This document shows, in pieces, positions 50,201-60,487 of a stretch of DNA of 64,000 nucleotides; position 1 is the first letter of the stretch, and the number at the start of each line of letters is the position of its first letter. Source of the stretch: Rhytidiadelphus loreus (Eukaryota; Streptophyta; Bryopsida; Hypnales; Hylocomiaceae); contig OX344763.1 of assembly GCA_947034895.1 (NCBI GenBank), forward strand, positions 8,930,501-8,994,500, in the 5' to 3' direction. The position numbers and the translations under genes are program-made. Under the pieces are notes generated by a model. The model was not told where the DNA came from. It saw only the letters and a list, made by a program, of their open reading frames with translations, and made no database searches.

Positions 50201-51255
50201 TCCAACAGATGTCACAGGGAGTATCTGAGTTCACTCCGACGCCCTTACAGAACCGTGCAACTGCATCTCTTGCATATGCTGTACCCAATAACCTTCTGGT
50301 ATGCTCAAATGAAACAAGCTAATTATGATGACAACACTATTTGATCATTTTTCCTTGTTCCTTAGAGAAAGTACGGGAATCATATACCTCACACTTGTTT
50401 TCACAGGTGAAGTTCACCCAAGACGCTATTGATGAAACAGATACATTGGAGGAAGTCTTGAGGGGTCGCACCGAAGCATTAGGGGGAAAGTTGAACAAAG
50501 TTGTACTTAATGGAAATCACCTTACCCCAATTGCTCCTGTAAGTGGTCTGACTTTCGTACATCCTCTTTTTTTACTGCGTTCATTTTCTTTACCTGATCT
50601 TAACGCAAAACTATAACAAAGTAATATTAAACTCTGTCAGGGAAATTCAATAACTTTAGACTGTCAGGAATTTTCAAACATCACTAAGAGAATCTTCTTC
50701 ATGATTCCCGAGTAGCTGACAATGTTCATACAAAGGCCCATATCATAGTGTGGTCTTTGTATAATCATTGCGACCTCAGGGTGATATAATTGTACTGAAA
50801 ACAACCTTCTATTGAATTAAGCCTCTAATTTTTCTAAACCCTTTTCTATTCAATCAAACATCTTGTCTTGGCTATCGCTTCAGTTGTGTGATTCTAAAAT
50901 GTTGCTTACAGACTCAAATCTCCTCTTTTTCTGTTTTGAGTTGATCCTGATAAGAGTGGCCGAATTTGTTCAAATTCAAAGATTTGGTTTTGCATTAGGC
51001 GTTTGTTTGTTTGTGTGAATTCCTTAGTATTGGCAGGACACCAAGAACAATCCAAGAACACGCACATAGCTTGAATTTGTAAACTTGATGCAAGTGAATA
51101 ACAAAGTAACTGTGTACCATGTGTAGGATGTCAAATGGCAACCAGGTCGAGAATACAGTCCAGCTGATGCTGTCGCCCAAGTGCTTAGAAATGCGGCGTT
51201 GGCGGACTTGCGAGGTCTATCCAGAAACATTGCGGATTGGTTTACCTCTCTGTAG
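47253..51255 (+). CDS. DUF1350 family protein, alpha/beta-hydrolase-like, probably plastid
   Basis: The spliced protein is 407 residues in nine exons: 47253-47617, 48467-48664, 48820-48877, 49306-49368, 49580-49655, 49804-49916, 50209-50298, 50407-50538, 51127-51255. Every junction keeps phase with GT-AG. The first 70 residues are Ser/Arg-rich and poor in acids, like a chloroplast transit peptide. Landmarks are GLIHFLGGAFIGAAPDVIY, LIELLAKEGFLIVATPYRLS, a GHSLG nucleophile elbow (G-x-S-x-G) formed across the exon 2/3 junction, ISFNNKPAADAVPFFGQMGP, KFTQDAIDETDTLEE, LNGNHLTPIAP (a likely catalytic His region) and WQPGREYSPADAVAQ. The family occurs in plants and cyanobacteria and has no settled biochemical role. 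The ATG at 47253 was preferred because the longer frame begins with a non-ATG codon. Confidence 0.92.
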
Positions 51256-53645
51256 TCTACATATGATAAGAGGCAGTCTCCATCTTTCTTCTGCAAATAG
51301 GGCAATTTTTCTCACCTCTTGATTTTGCAAGTCGATGGAAGCTCCATTCTTGCAGTAGCTCTATTGAAGTTTATCATCACATTGATTCAGAAACGCTATG
51401 TAGTATGCCGGTCTGTGAAGCGACGATTGTTGTAAAAATCAAAACTATTGTAGATTCAAAGCTTCGAACATGTCTTACATTTATTAACGAATGGGAAGTC
51501 CTCGACCTTAATCCACTGAACTTGTCAGAGGATATGTAAACCTACTATCAACAACTCATCTTTTCAGATGCTTGATATATTGGACTTATTCACACAAGTG
51601 GTGTAAATGTTTCTAGCCACTTGTCTTTGAATGGAATCAAGGTTGTCTCATGTTACTCCCACTCATCTTTGAATGGAAGTGGGAGGTTGTGATCTTCAAC
51701 CTCCCATGGTGTCCAACACACCCCAAAATATCTTGCATTTAGAGGATGTCCCCCGAAAAGCAACTACATGAGCAAGATTTCATTTTTTCTCTAAAGGAAT
51801 CATTTTTTGGAAGAATCAAAATCCAAAGCTGAATACAAAGCTTTTCTTCTCTTAATCAAGTACAATTATTATTTTTTTAAATCTCATGAATTTTCACTAG
51901 AATTTTTGCTAGTGGTTCTAAAATTGTTCTAAAATTGCCATTTTTTGTGCATTGAGTGAAGATTGGAAAAAAAAAAATTATTTTTCATTTTCAAACAAAA
52001 ATTGTTTCTCAATACTCCTTTTGAGAATGTGAGGAGAAAATTTTAATCCATTCGACTTTATAGATTGTAAGATATAAGTGCTCAAAGTTAATGGAAAACT
52101 TGGGGGGCACTTTAAAGTGTCCATTAGAAACCATGTGCAAACAAAACTCTAGCCCCCCTATGTATTTTTTGAATTTCAAATAAAAATAAATAAAAAATAT
52201 GAATAGATTTTCCTAATTTGAAAGTTTATGTTTTGAATTATTGATATTTTTATTTGTTAATAATAATTAGTTACAAATTTTTGAAGTAAAAAGATACACT
52301 GTAGAATTGAAAAATAACTTTCATTCCCCTATATTATATAAGAAAAAATTGTCTAAAAATGAAAAAGAAATTTCTAAAAATAACTCTTTATTGAAAGCTC
52401 ATTTTGAGTTGAATATTGATTCAATGGTCATCTACATGTGCTCTCTATAATTATTTGAATTGAAAAACATGTCATTTTAGTTCATTTTCAACCTCTTCTA
52501 AAAATCATTTCATATTTTATTTGAGTTGGAAATTTTGGTAATAGAAACCTATAGTCATTATTAAACAATGGTTAAAATTTTAGATTGAAATTATAGTTTA
52601 TTAGAAACCACTTGTTTGCAGGTGATTTGTAAAACGAAGTGCATCCCCCAAGATGGAAAAAAATCACAACTTGTGTGACTACTTGCTTGACTACTTCTTC
52701 TCTCTATTAGCATTGTCCAAAGCTATCTATAGACTTTTGAGCCCTAGAACTTTTGATTCAAACCTTAAATTGAAAAACAAATTATATTTTTGGAAAGCTT
52801 ATATAAATGTGTATCTTTGGTAAGAATTTTACACAAATGTATCTAAGCTTTCAAAAAGTTCCTTGGGAGCTCAAAAGAATTTTAGAAGCTCATTAACAAG
52901 TAGATATTATAAAAAGTGACAAATTTCAAGGTTTCATAATAAAAGTACAATAAAAGTACATTATAAAAGTACATTATAAAAGTACATTATAAAAGTAGAA
53001 AAGTGCTCTATATTTCATTTCCATTAGGAGACATTTCAAGCACTTGGGAGATTGTTTCAGGGCTATTCCCATTGTTGGGAACCAACCTTGTACAATCAGA
53101 ATATAAAAATTAAAAAAAAAAATTAATTAATTTTAAAATATATACCAAAATTTTAATTAATTAAATAATTTTTAAAAATAAATAATATATTAAATAATAA
53201 TATCTGATGTGGCCGTCTCCTAGCCACATTAGATCAACGTTCCCACAGTGTTCCCAGAATTCCCACAGTTTGAGAACTCACAGTCTCTTAAAGTGTAGAA
53301 ACCTCTTCTAATGTAAGTAATTATAATTACATACATCAACAAAAAAGAATTTATCAAGAAGTCAGAGGGAGAAACCTAACAAGCTACAAAAGTGTACCAA
53401 AGTTTATATTCACTTATTCAAATGTAACTACCCATTGATTGTCACTATTGTGTCAAGGTCTAAATACATATACCACACATTAATATTCAATCCTTGAGTA
53501 CATAGCATTCTATATCTTTTTTGCATTATAACATTTAATTTCTCTATATTGGATTCTCAAACCATAATGACTACAATAAGATCACTATTTTCTTACAAGT
53601 TCAATCTTTATCATAAAACAAAAACTAACATTTGTTTAAAAGTGT
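51256..53645. other. 3' flanks and AT-rich intergenic DNA
   Basis: A hairpin-prone pair of TTTGAATGGAAGTGGGAGG and CCTCCCA phrases lies near 51600-51720, just past the DUF1350 gene. At 52939-53002 there are about 4.5 copies of ATAAAAGTACATT (13 bp). Around 53050-53290, GGGAACCAACC and GTTCCCACAG blocks flank AT runs, possibly another fold-back relative. No gene is seen. Confidence 0.45.
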
Positions 53646-55112
53646 CTATGAATTCCTAGGATTTAATGGTTTCCTTTTTTTCAAATTCCCACATTCATCC
53701 GAAGACTTCATCATCTCTTTAAAATATTCTTCTTTAAATATAATTGCATACTCTTCTGGAATGTCTTTAGTTAACGGTACACTACTTTGATGTGTTAGTG
53801 GTGATGCAGGACTACTCCAATTTGCAGGAAGTGACGCCGTTGTCGGAGGATCTTGTTCGTTCCAAATACCCAACTCTTCTGAATTATGTGCATCCGGATG
53901 ATTGTTAATACTTTGAGATGCAGGTTGAAAGGGGGGTCGTTGATTTACAGTTGGCATCACATAAGTTTGTTGATTAATATGAATTCGATATGTAGGTTGA
54001 GAGTGGCGTTGCTGAATTCCAGTTGGAATTTGTTGTTGCACAAGAGTTCTCTGCGGATCATTAGAAAAATAATGTTGAATTCCAGTTGGAATTTGTTGTT
54101 GCTGAATTATAGTTGTTTGATATTGAAGATTGTTTTCAAATGAAGGTTGAGAGCGGCGTTGCGGAATTTGTTGGTGCTGAAAATTTCTTTGATCCCAATT
54201 ATTATTATGAACTTGAGGTTGATGGCGAGGTTGCTGAAATCGAGGTGCAAGTTGCTGTTGCTGATTAGTTGTATGATTATTTTGAAATGATGGAAAGTGG
54301 GGTTGTAGAATTCCAGCTGGAAATTGTTGTTGCGAAGAAGGTATTGAATTAGAATGATGAAAATTAATTAGAGTTTGAAGTTGCTGATTTTGATGTGCAA
54401 TTTGTTGTCGCATAGTAGTTGTTTGATAATTATCATTATATTGAACTGGAGTTTGAAGGTGGGTTGGTTGATATCCAGGTGGAATTTTCTGTTCCAGAGA
54501 AGAAATTTGTTGATGCGGTACTTCCGATGTTGCTGGTTGCGTTTGAAATTGATTCGGTTGCTGATTTTCATGTGCAGATTGTTGTTGCACAGTAGTTGTT
54601 AGATAATTATCGTTATGTTGAACTGGAATTGGAAGGTGGGTTGGTTGAAATCCAGGTGGGATTTGCTGTTGCAGTGAAGAAATTTGTTGATGCGACGCTT
54701 CGGATGTTGCTGATTGAGTTTGAAATTGATTCGAAGATTCATCAGTTTCCTCCACACTCACAACAGCTTTTGATTTTTTTAGGGGTGAAAAGAGTTTATT
54801 GCATCCTCTGCACACATACCGCGGTTGGTTCATGTTTCCATTGTTGTAGCCTCTAAATTTCACATTATTTACCACGCCACACTTGTCACATACCTTCTCA
54901 AGATTCTTCAATTCCTCAGTTTCTTCTTTCGGGAGCTTGGCATAACCATCCTTGTGGTGTTGTCGCTTTGGATTAGGATTGAAAAAGTAGGGTTTTCCGA
55001 GATCGGAAGTACAATCCATACATTGATACCGTGGTTGATCGACCTTTTTGTTATTGAAAAATTTAAATTTGCTGTTTGATGCTCCACAACGGTTGCATTG
55101 TTCTTCCGACAT
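53646..55112 (-). CDS. Tandem Dof-like zinc-finger, glutamine-rich protein
   Basis: An intronless 488-residue protein. Finger 1 (residues 6-34) is C-x2-C-x21-C-x2-C with FFNNKKVDQPRYQC. Finger 2 (75-104) is C-x2-C-x22-C-x2-C with GYNNGNMNQPRYVC. Both match the Dof signature (YYNN...QPRYFC..C), but the RRYWTxGG tail after it is missing. A normal Dof protein has one finger. From residue 128 the protein is Gln/Pro/Asn-rich; residues 128-186 and 187-245 are a tandem duplication (NQFQTQ.ATSE...QQISSL). More degenerate IQQQQIPTGIQ units follow, and the C-terminus is KKRKPLNP. Dof proteins bind AAAG in DNA, and Gln-rich tails often activate transcription; both are inference here. An unbroken 488-codon frame in AT-rich DNA indicates a live or very recent gene. 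Confidence 0.8.
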   Translation of the reverse strand: MSEEQCNRCGASNSKFKFFNNKKVDQPRYQCMDCTSDLGKPYFFNPNPKRQHHKDGYAKLPKEETEELKNLEKVCDKCGVVNNVKFRGYNNGNMNQPRYVCRGCNKLFSPLKKSKAVVSVEETDESSNQFQTQSATSEASHQQISSLQQQIPPGFQPTHLPIPVQHNDNYLTTTVQQQSAHENQQPNQFQTQPATSEVPHQQISSLEQKIPPGYQPTHLQTPVQYNDNYQTTTMRQQIAHQNQQLQTLINFHHSNSIPSSQQQFPAGILQPHFPSFQNNHTTNQQQQLAPRFQQPRHQPQVHNNNWDQRNFQHQQIPQRRSQPSFENNLQYQTTIIQQQQIPTGIQHYFSNDPQRTLVQQQIPTGIQQRHSQPTYRIHINQQTYVMPTVNQRPPFQPASQSINNHPDAHNSEELGIWNEQDPPTTASLPANWSSPASPLTHQSSVPLTKDIPEEYAIIFKEEYFKEMMKSSDECGNLKKRKPLNPRNS

Positions 55113-55553
55113 GTTTGGGGTACTTCCTATGAATCTTTGAAATATATTTATTTTTGAAGAAATTGCGGATCAAAACAAGGTTGTACAAGGTTGATGTTGA
55201 AATCTGTTACACACTTTTAAATTGCAATAATTAATTAATATTGTATTCAAAGACTTCACATTCACAAATATGAATAACTTTCTGAGCATAATTTGGTGCA
55301 GAAAACAAAATCACCGTCAAGCAAAATATGCCTAGTAAAAGCATTGCATCCTGGAAATTAAAAGGAAATTACCTTCTTTTGCAAAAAGTAAATGAACCCT
55401 TATATTACTTGGTTATATTGATGATGTTCATACATGTGATGATCTAGAAGTTAGAAGCTTTTTATCAATTTATATGTGATTGGTAGTTGCCATATTTGTA
55501 ACTTTTACTATTTTCTATTTTTCTTTTCTTTTTCTAATTTTAGATAAATACTA
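55113..55553. other. Upstream flank of the Dof-like gene
   Basis: AT-rich. It should hold the promoter of the minus-strand gene ending at 55112. No clear TATA box was chosen and no other gene is seen. Confidence 0.35.
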
Positions 55554-55770
55554 CACTAATGATGATAAATAGTGTTACCTACACTAATTAATTTAAAAGA
55601 GCTATAAGTTTTTACTGTTGATGAATATTTTTACCAACTATAGGTGTAAAGTTCTCCCACTTAAAATGATATTAGGATCTATACACTCAGTAAAAATATT
55701 CTTCAAAAGTAAAAACTTATAGCATTTCTAAAATAGTTAGTATGGCTAACACTATTTATCATCATTAGTG
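55554..55770. mobile_element. 217-bp near-palindromic MITE with TA flanks
   Basis: CACTAATGATGATAAATAGT opens the left end and its complement ACTATTTATCATCATTAGTG closes the right. TA is on both sides (55552-55553, 55771-55772). The arms stay complementary over almost the whole length (GCTATAAGTTTTTACT against AGTAAAAACTTATAGC). The CACTAA ends with TA flanks match the element at 11747-12515. It probably sits in the 5' flank of the Dof-like gene. Confidence 0.8.
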
Positions 55771-56000
55771 TAGTGTAGTCCTATGTTGTTGGCCTAAAGT
55801 AATAAAAGATAATGTAAATCTAGCTGAATACGTACATTCTTCACACATAAAAATAGAAAAGTAAATAAAATCAAACTTAGAAGACACAAATCTAAAAAGC
55901 AAATAAATAGAATAAAATTGAAATTAAATAGAGACTCTAAATTAAAATTATATTTTTAAGCAAAATCTAGAAGGCAAAGCAAAAGCTAAAGGCAAAACTA

Positions 56001-56490
56001 AGGTAAACTAGCCCATGAAATGTAAACTATCTAATGTTGTCATCTAGAAAATCATGCATTAGACTCTCACATCAATCCATGGCATTTTTTTTTAATAAAT
56101 GGGATTAAGACTACATTAGGCTAATTGGCCATAATCATTGCCTTGGGAGATGGTCATGGAGTTAATAGTCATTGTCATAGGACACTTATACCTTTCTAGT
56201 GTAAACTCATCATAAAAAAATATTTTTTTACTCCATGTCATAACCATGTTAGAAAATGTTGTGACTGCATTAGGTGGTAAGATGACCATTATAGAAACAC
56301 TTTTCTGTTGATTTGAGGTAGTCTACAGATTCTTTTGGGCCAACAAGACAATACACTTCTAAAATTCATAAAAAATTCATTTTTTGTCCAAAAAATAAAA
56401 TTCCAGTTGCTTCCTTCATTTCTCACATTTGTCTTCATATGAAAAAAAATCTGAGCCTAAATAAAAATATGAAACTATAGTAAGTGGCAT
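56001..56490 (+). mobile_element. Truncated relative of the 24-kb TIR element
   Basis: The left end TA|AGGTAAACTAGCCCATG matches the TIR at 24081. It is followed by shared phrases in the same order, such as TCATAGGACACTTA, GTGTAAACTCATCATAAAAA and GCATTAGGTGGTAAGATGACC. The right inverted repeat is missing. Confidence 0.65.
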
Positions 56491-56934
56491 CATTGCCGTT
56501 GAGGAATAACGAAATGAAATGAAATTGTTTATATTTAGGTAAACCCTCTCTAATATCAATATCAATAATGAAATAGTAAAATATCTATTACAATAATTCA
56601 AACAAAATATTTAGAAAAAATAATAAAATGCATTAGAAATGGTAATTTTTGTGAGATTTTAGTAAAACATGATCATGGAACTTTAGAGATTACAAATTAT
56701 ATTCAAAGATTTCTCTTGATAATATCTAAATATTTTTTCCTTGATGAAAGGGTTGATTTGAGTGATTTCTAGTATGTTAGTGTCAGTATGATGCTACTAG
56801 AATGTAAAAGAAAAAAGAAAAAGATGTGATTGTGTGGATGCCTTTAAGATCAATGGTTGGATTTGTTGCTTGAAAGTTGAGAAGAATTACTTGCATTAAG
56901 TGATTTTTGAGGCCATTAGATTTTTGAGGCTATA

Positions 56935-57430
56935 AGTTCCCCGATGTTTCCGGATTGTGGGAATGTTGCAAGACCAACAATTTGTTGTGGTAGAGAGATT
57001 GCCACATTGGATTATATTAATTAATTAATTTTTAGATATTTTTTAAAATATTTATATACATTTACATAATATGTTTAAATATATATATTTATTATTATTA
57101 AATAATCTGATTGTCTAGCCATCGTTCACAACATGGGGAACCATAACCAAACAATCTTTTAGAGGCCTCAAATCTCCCCTTATGTTTTTTGAGGCCTCTA
57201 AGAGACTATTTTGGCTTGGTTCCCCATGCTATGAACTACGATTGGATAGTCAGATTATTTAATAATCAAAATAATAATTAAAAAAATTTTAAAGATCAAT
57301 TTTTTTTTAAAATATTTTTTAAGAAAATATTTAAAATATATATTATCCGACATAGCAGTCTCTTTATCGCATTGGACTATTGCTGCAACAATGTTCTCAC
57401 ACTCTGGGAAATGTTGGGAATTTGTAGTCT
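56935..57430. mobile_element. ~500-bp fold-back element
   Basis: Two long arms are complementary. The inner part is AATCTGATTGTCTAGCC...CATGGGGAACCATAACC...TTAGAGGCCTC against its inverse at 57180-57260, with a short loop near 57176. The outer part, GTGGGAATGTTG and AGAGATTGCCACATTGGAT, pairs with sequence at 57345-57410. The outermost GGCTATAAGTTCCC pairs with GGGAATTTGTAG. It has no ORF. Target duplications are not clear. Confidence 0.7.
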
Positions 57431-57439
57431 TCCAAAGGC

Positions 57440-58090
57440 CCCCCCAAACACGTAATGTTACCATCAAGGTCCTCCTACAAAAAATATCTACCTCAAAATC
57501 ATACAATAAGGAGATTTGACATATCTAAGAGGTTGTGAAGGCATTAACCCTTGAAGGATGCTAAGGCCAAAAAGTGATTGATGGATGACTTCATTCTTCA
57601 TTGTAGAAACAAAGAATGCACTTATTGGTCCAATAATCAAGGGAGTTTTGGAGAGTGCCTTACTTAGTCGTTGGGCCGCATCTTTTAAGTGTTAAAACTG
57701 AAACAGAGAAACATGTCTTTAATCAAAATTCAAAGAAAACATGGGAGAATACAAGTAACCAAGATGATTACAATGAACTTCTTCAACTTTTTTTTTCTTT
57801 CACAAAAAGCACTTTAGTACAAGAGCAAAAGATAAAATATTCTAGATTATGAAAGAGTGGCCTTGCTTTTGGCTACCTCATTGTGATTACTATCATTTGA
57901 TTATGGTCACTTAAAAGTGCTCATACCTTCTTGCCCTACTTGGGATTCACCGCAAGAGTCTTCAAACCATCCTCATCATCGTCACTACCACTACCATGAT
58001 CTCCATCTAAATCTTTTATTTTTCAGCTGACAATTTCACCATCCTTTGGAGCAAATTTATATTGAATCCTCTCTTCATGCAACGGTGAGG
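57440..58090. other. No gene recognised
   Basis: Intergenic. A short open frame at 57655-57852 has no recognisable feature. Confidence 0.4.
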
Positions 58091-58095
58091 TTTAA

Positions 58096-58698
58096 GGCCA
58101 CTTTACACTATGTTGGAAAAGTGCATTGGTTAGTCAAGAAGTTTTGGTCAAGACATGATTAATTGAGGCAACTGGTGGGATGTTGGACAAGATGAAAAGA
58201 CAATAAAATAATGCTATAAGAAGTCTTGATTGGTTGTAGTATAAACACTAAAGCATAGAATTCTTCAATTTCAAACAACTCACAAATTGAAGTCCACAAT
58301 TGAAGTTCACGAAGAAGAGAGTTTTGCAATGTAAAAGAAGAAGAGGCAAAGAGCTAGCTAATGCTATTTGAAATAAAGGAAGTCTTCAATTGCAAGGCTA
58401 AGATATGCCATGATGAAAAGACAATAAATGAAGCTAGAGTTTTCTAGAGGCCAAGTTTCTTGTTTGGAGTATTGAGGCCACCTAAGAAACTTGACCTTTG
58501 GAGAACTCTCCTCAACAAAAAGTATTGTCACATAGGCAACCATGTCATTTTTCACCCATGCTTGAAGTTCTCTACCCAACAAGTTGTGGTTGTGGTGTAC
58601 ACCCAATTTGGTGAAGAACTAAATTTCCTTCTATCATATTGCTCTATTTGCTACAATTCATAACTAGTGCACTTCTCTACCATAGTGTAAAGTGGCCC
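58096..58698. mobile_element. 603-bp TIR element, PIF/Harbinger-like (TTAA flanks)
   Basis: The left end GGCCACTTTACACTATG is inverted at the right as CATAGTGTAAAGTGGCCC. TTAA lies on both sides (58092-58095, 58699-58702), which can be read as a TTA or TTAA duplication. The inverted homology extends inward with mismatches (AAAGTGCATTGGTTA against AACTAGTGCACTTCT). It has no transposase. Confidence 0.65.
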
Positions 58699-58702
58699 TT
58701 AA

Positions 58703-59355
58703 CCCTTAAGAATCCAAAGGATTTGGACAAAATACAAATGTGTTATAAAATATAAGTTCTATAACTTTTTTGAAGTTTGCATCAAAGAAGATAATGTGAA
58801 GCATGAAAAGTAGAAAGTATATGTAGAGTCGAAATTATAAAAATATTTTTAGATTATCCTCAATTGAATTTTTAAGATATAATTTCAAAAATTCACCAAA
58901 AACATAATTTCTATATTTAGCATTTGAATTTTTTTTTATTGTTCAAAATTGTGTTTTTTATTGATTTGTGAAAAAATGTATAAGATCTAGTAATGAGAAC
59001 ACCAATATTTTTCCAAAATAGTAAGTTTTTCAACAGTAGACCAATTCCAAACACTTTGTGCTATTTCTCTTATAATTTTTGTTTGAACATAGCGATCTTA
59101 GATTTGAATAAAAATATTGAAAGACAATCCAATATTTTTTTTAATTGGAAAAAAATTGAAAAAAAGTTTTTTTTCTACCCAAAAATGCTGCCCGAAGTTA
59201 GACAACGACCCAAAAATGGGCACTTGATTGCTTAGGGGTTAAATCTCTATTTAGTAAGAAGAAAATTTGATGTATTTAGATTGCATGTACCCATGCCTTG
59301 TTGTCATTTCAAAAAAATACAAGTAGAGTAAGCCATGCATTGTTATCATTGCAAA
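58703..59355. other. No gene recognised
   Basis: AT-rich DNA between the PIF-like element and the copia fragment. The ORF at 58993 is low-complexity. Confidence 0.4.
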
Positions 59356-59359
59356 TGTT

Positions 59360-60040
59360 CAACCTTGGAATTTGGTGTGAAAGGGGAGATTTTGCACAAT
59401 AGTTTGACCATCAATGAGTGCTCTTGGATTTCGTATCAGCAAAGCTCCTGGATTAGAGAGATATTGAGCAAGGCTACTAATAGTATATGCCATATCAAGA
59501 CGTGTGTGAATGATAGCATGTATAAGAGAGCCAACTAAATTAGAATAAGGAACATCTTTCATCAAAGCCATGTCTTTGAGGGTTTGAGGACTTTGAGTTT
59601 TAGAGAATTTAAATCCATTTTCTAAAGGTGTGCTTATGCCTTTACAAGCATCCATAGAAAAATGAAGCAATAAATTTGTAAGGTATTGTTGTTGATGTAA
59701 AGCTAAAGTTTTTTCAAATCATTGCCGGTGGATTTGAAGGCCAAGGTTATAATGAAGTTCACCACTATCATTCATTTAAATTCTTGTTGCATAAGTCATT
59801 TAAAGACTTGAATCAAATGAATAGAGTTGCTAGCCAGAATACAGTCATCAACGTAAATAGCCAAAATAATGAAGGCTGGAGCTTCATGTTTGATATAAAT
59901 ATTGCTATCGGTTTTGCTTTGATGAAAGCCAATTGTACATAAATATATATCAAGGCGATGATACCACGCTCTTGATGATTGCTTTAATCTGTAAAGTGAT
60001 TTATTGATCTTACAAACAATAGAAGCATTTTTAAAATGAG
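59360..60040 (-). pseudogene. Ty1/copia reverse-transcriptase fragment
   Basis: The minus strand from 60040 reads IVCKINKSLYRLKQSSRAWY, then GFHQSKTDSNIYIKHE and FIILAIYVDDCILASNS, the copia RT core with its YVDD catalytic motif. After frameshifts and stops it continues at 59670-59440 as KDVPYSNLVGSLIHAI then TRLDMAYTISSLAQYLSNPG, the region just before RNase H. The frame stops abruptly at 60040, exactly where the gypsy LTR begins, so the gypsy element probably inserted into this older copia copy. It is dead. Confidence 0.85.
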
Positions 60041-60060
60041 TGTCACGGATGCCAAAAATC

Positions 60061-60340
60061 TAGAAGTTTCTAGAAGATCCTAGAAAGTCCTAGAAGGTTC
60101 TAGAAGGTTCTTAATAGATCTAGAAAATTCCATAGACTTGCTAGATAATTCTAATAGACTCAGATGACTCTAGAAGTGACTAGAAGATTCTAGAAGTGAC
60201 TAGAAGATTCTAGAAGTGACTAGAAGATTCTAGAAGTGACTAGAAGATTCTAGAAGTGACTAGAAGATTCTAGAAGTGACTAGAAGATTCTAGAAGTGAC
60301 TAGAAGATTCTAGAAGTGACAAGAAGAACTTGGAAGCTTC
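60061..60340 (+). promoter_or_regulatory. Array of heat-shock elements in the LTR upstream region
   Basis: The stretch is built of 10-bp units of the form TAGAAGNTTC. From 60171 to 60320 it is a 20-bp tandem repeat (TAGAAGTGACTAGAAGATTC) with eight copies of TAGAAGTGAC. GAA and TTC alternate at 5-bp spacing: GAAGTTTCTAGAA at 60063-60075, GAAGGTTCTAGAAGGTTC at 60093-60110, and GAAGATTCTAGAA in each 20-bp unit. This is the nGAAnnTTCnnGAAn binding site of heat-shock factors. The array lies upstream of the TATA box at 60479. Function is inferred from motif match only. Confidence 0.75.
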
Positions 60341-60478
60341 CGGCGCAACTTACTTAGCGACCGCCAGTCTTGAGGAAGCTTTTGGTACAATTCACCTGAC
60401 GTCCACCGACCTTGAGGAAGCTTCTTGGGCTCCTTCTCAAGCTTGTCAGAGAAGCTCCTAGAGCCTCAGGAATTTAGG

Positions 60479-60487
60479 TATATATAG
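60479..60487 (+). promoter_or_regulatory. LTR TATA box (TATATATAG)
   Basis: AGGTATATATAGGAGTCGAG lies about 140 bases downstream of the heat-shock-element array and before the probable transcribed part of the LTR. This is the usual position for the U3/R promoter of an LTR element. Confidence 0.65.

Noticed and set aside
53886..55079. Plus-strand ORFs opposite the Dof-like gene
   Set aside because: They are antisense shadows of the Gln-rich minus-strand frame (CAA/CAG codons give open Leu/Cys/Ser-rich frames).
60169..60330. A CRISPR-like array
   Set aside because: The 20-bp units are contiguous without unique spacers, and the genome is a plant. It is a tandem repeat in an LTR.
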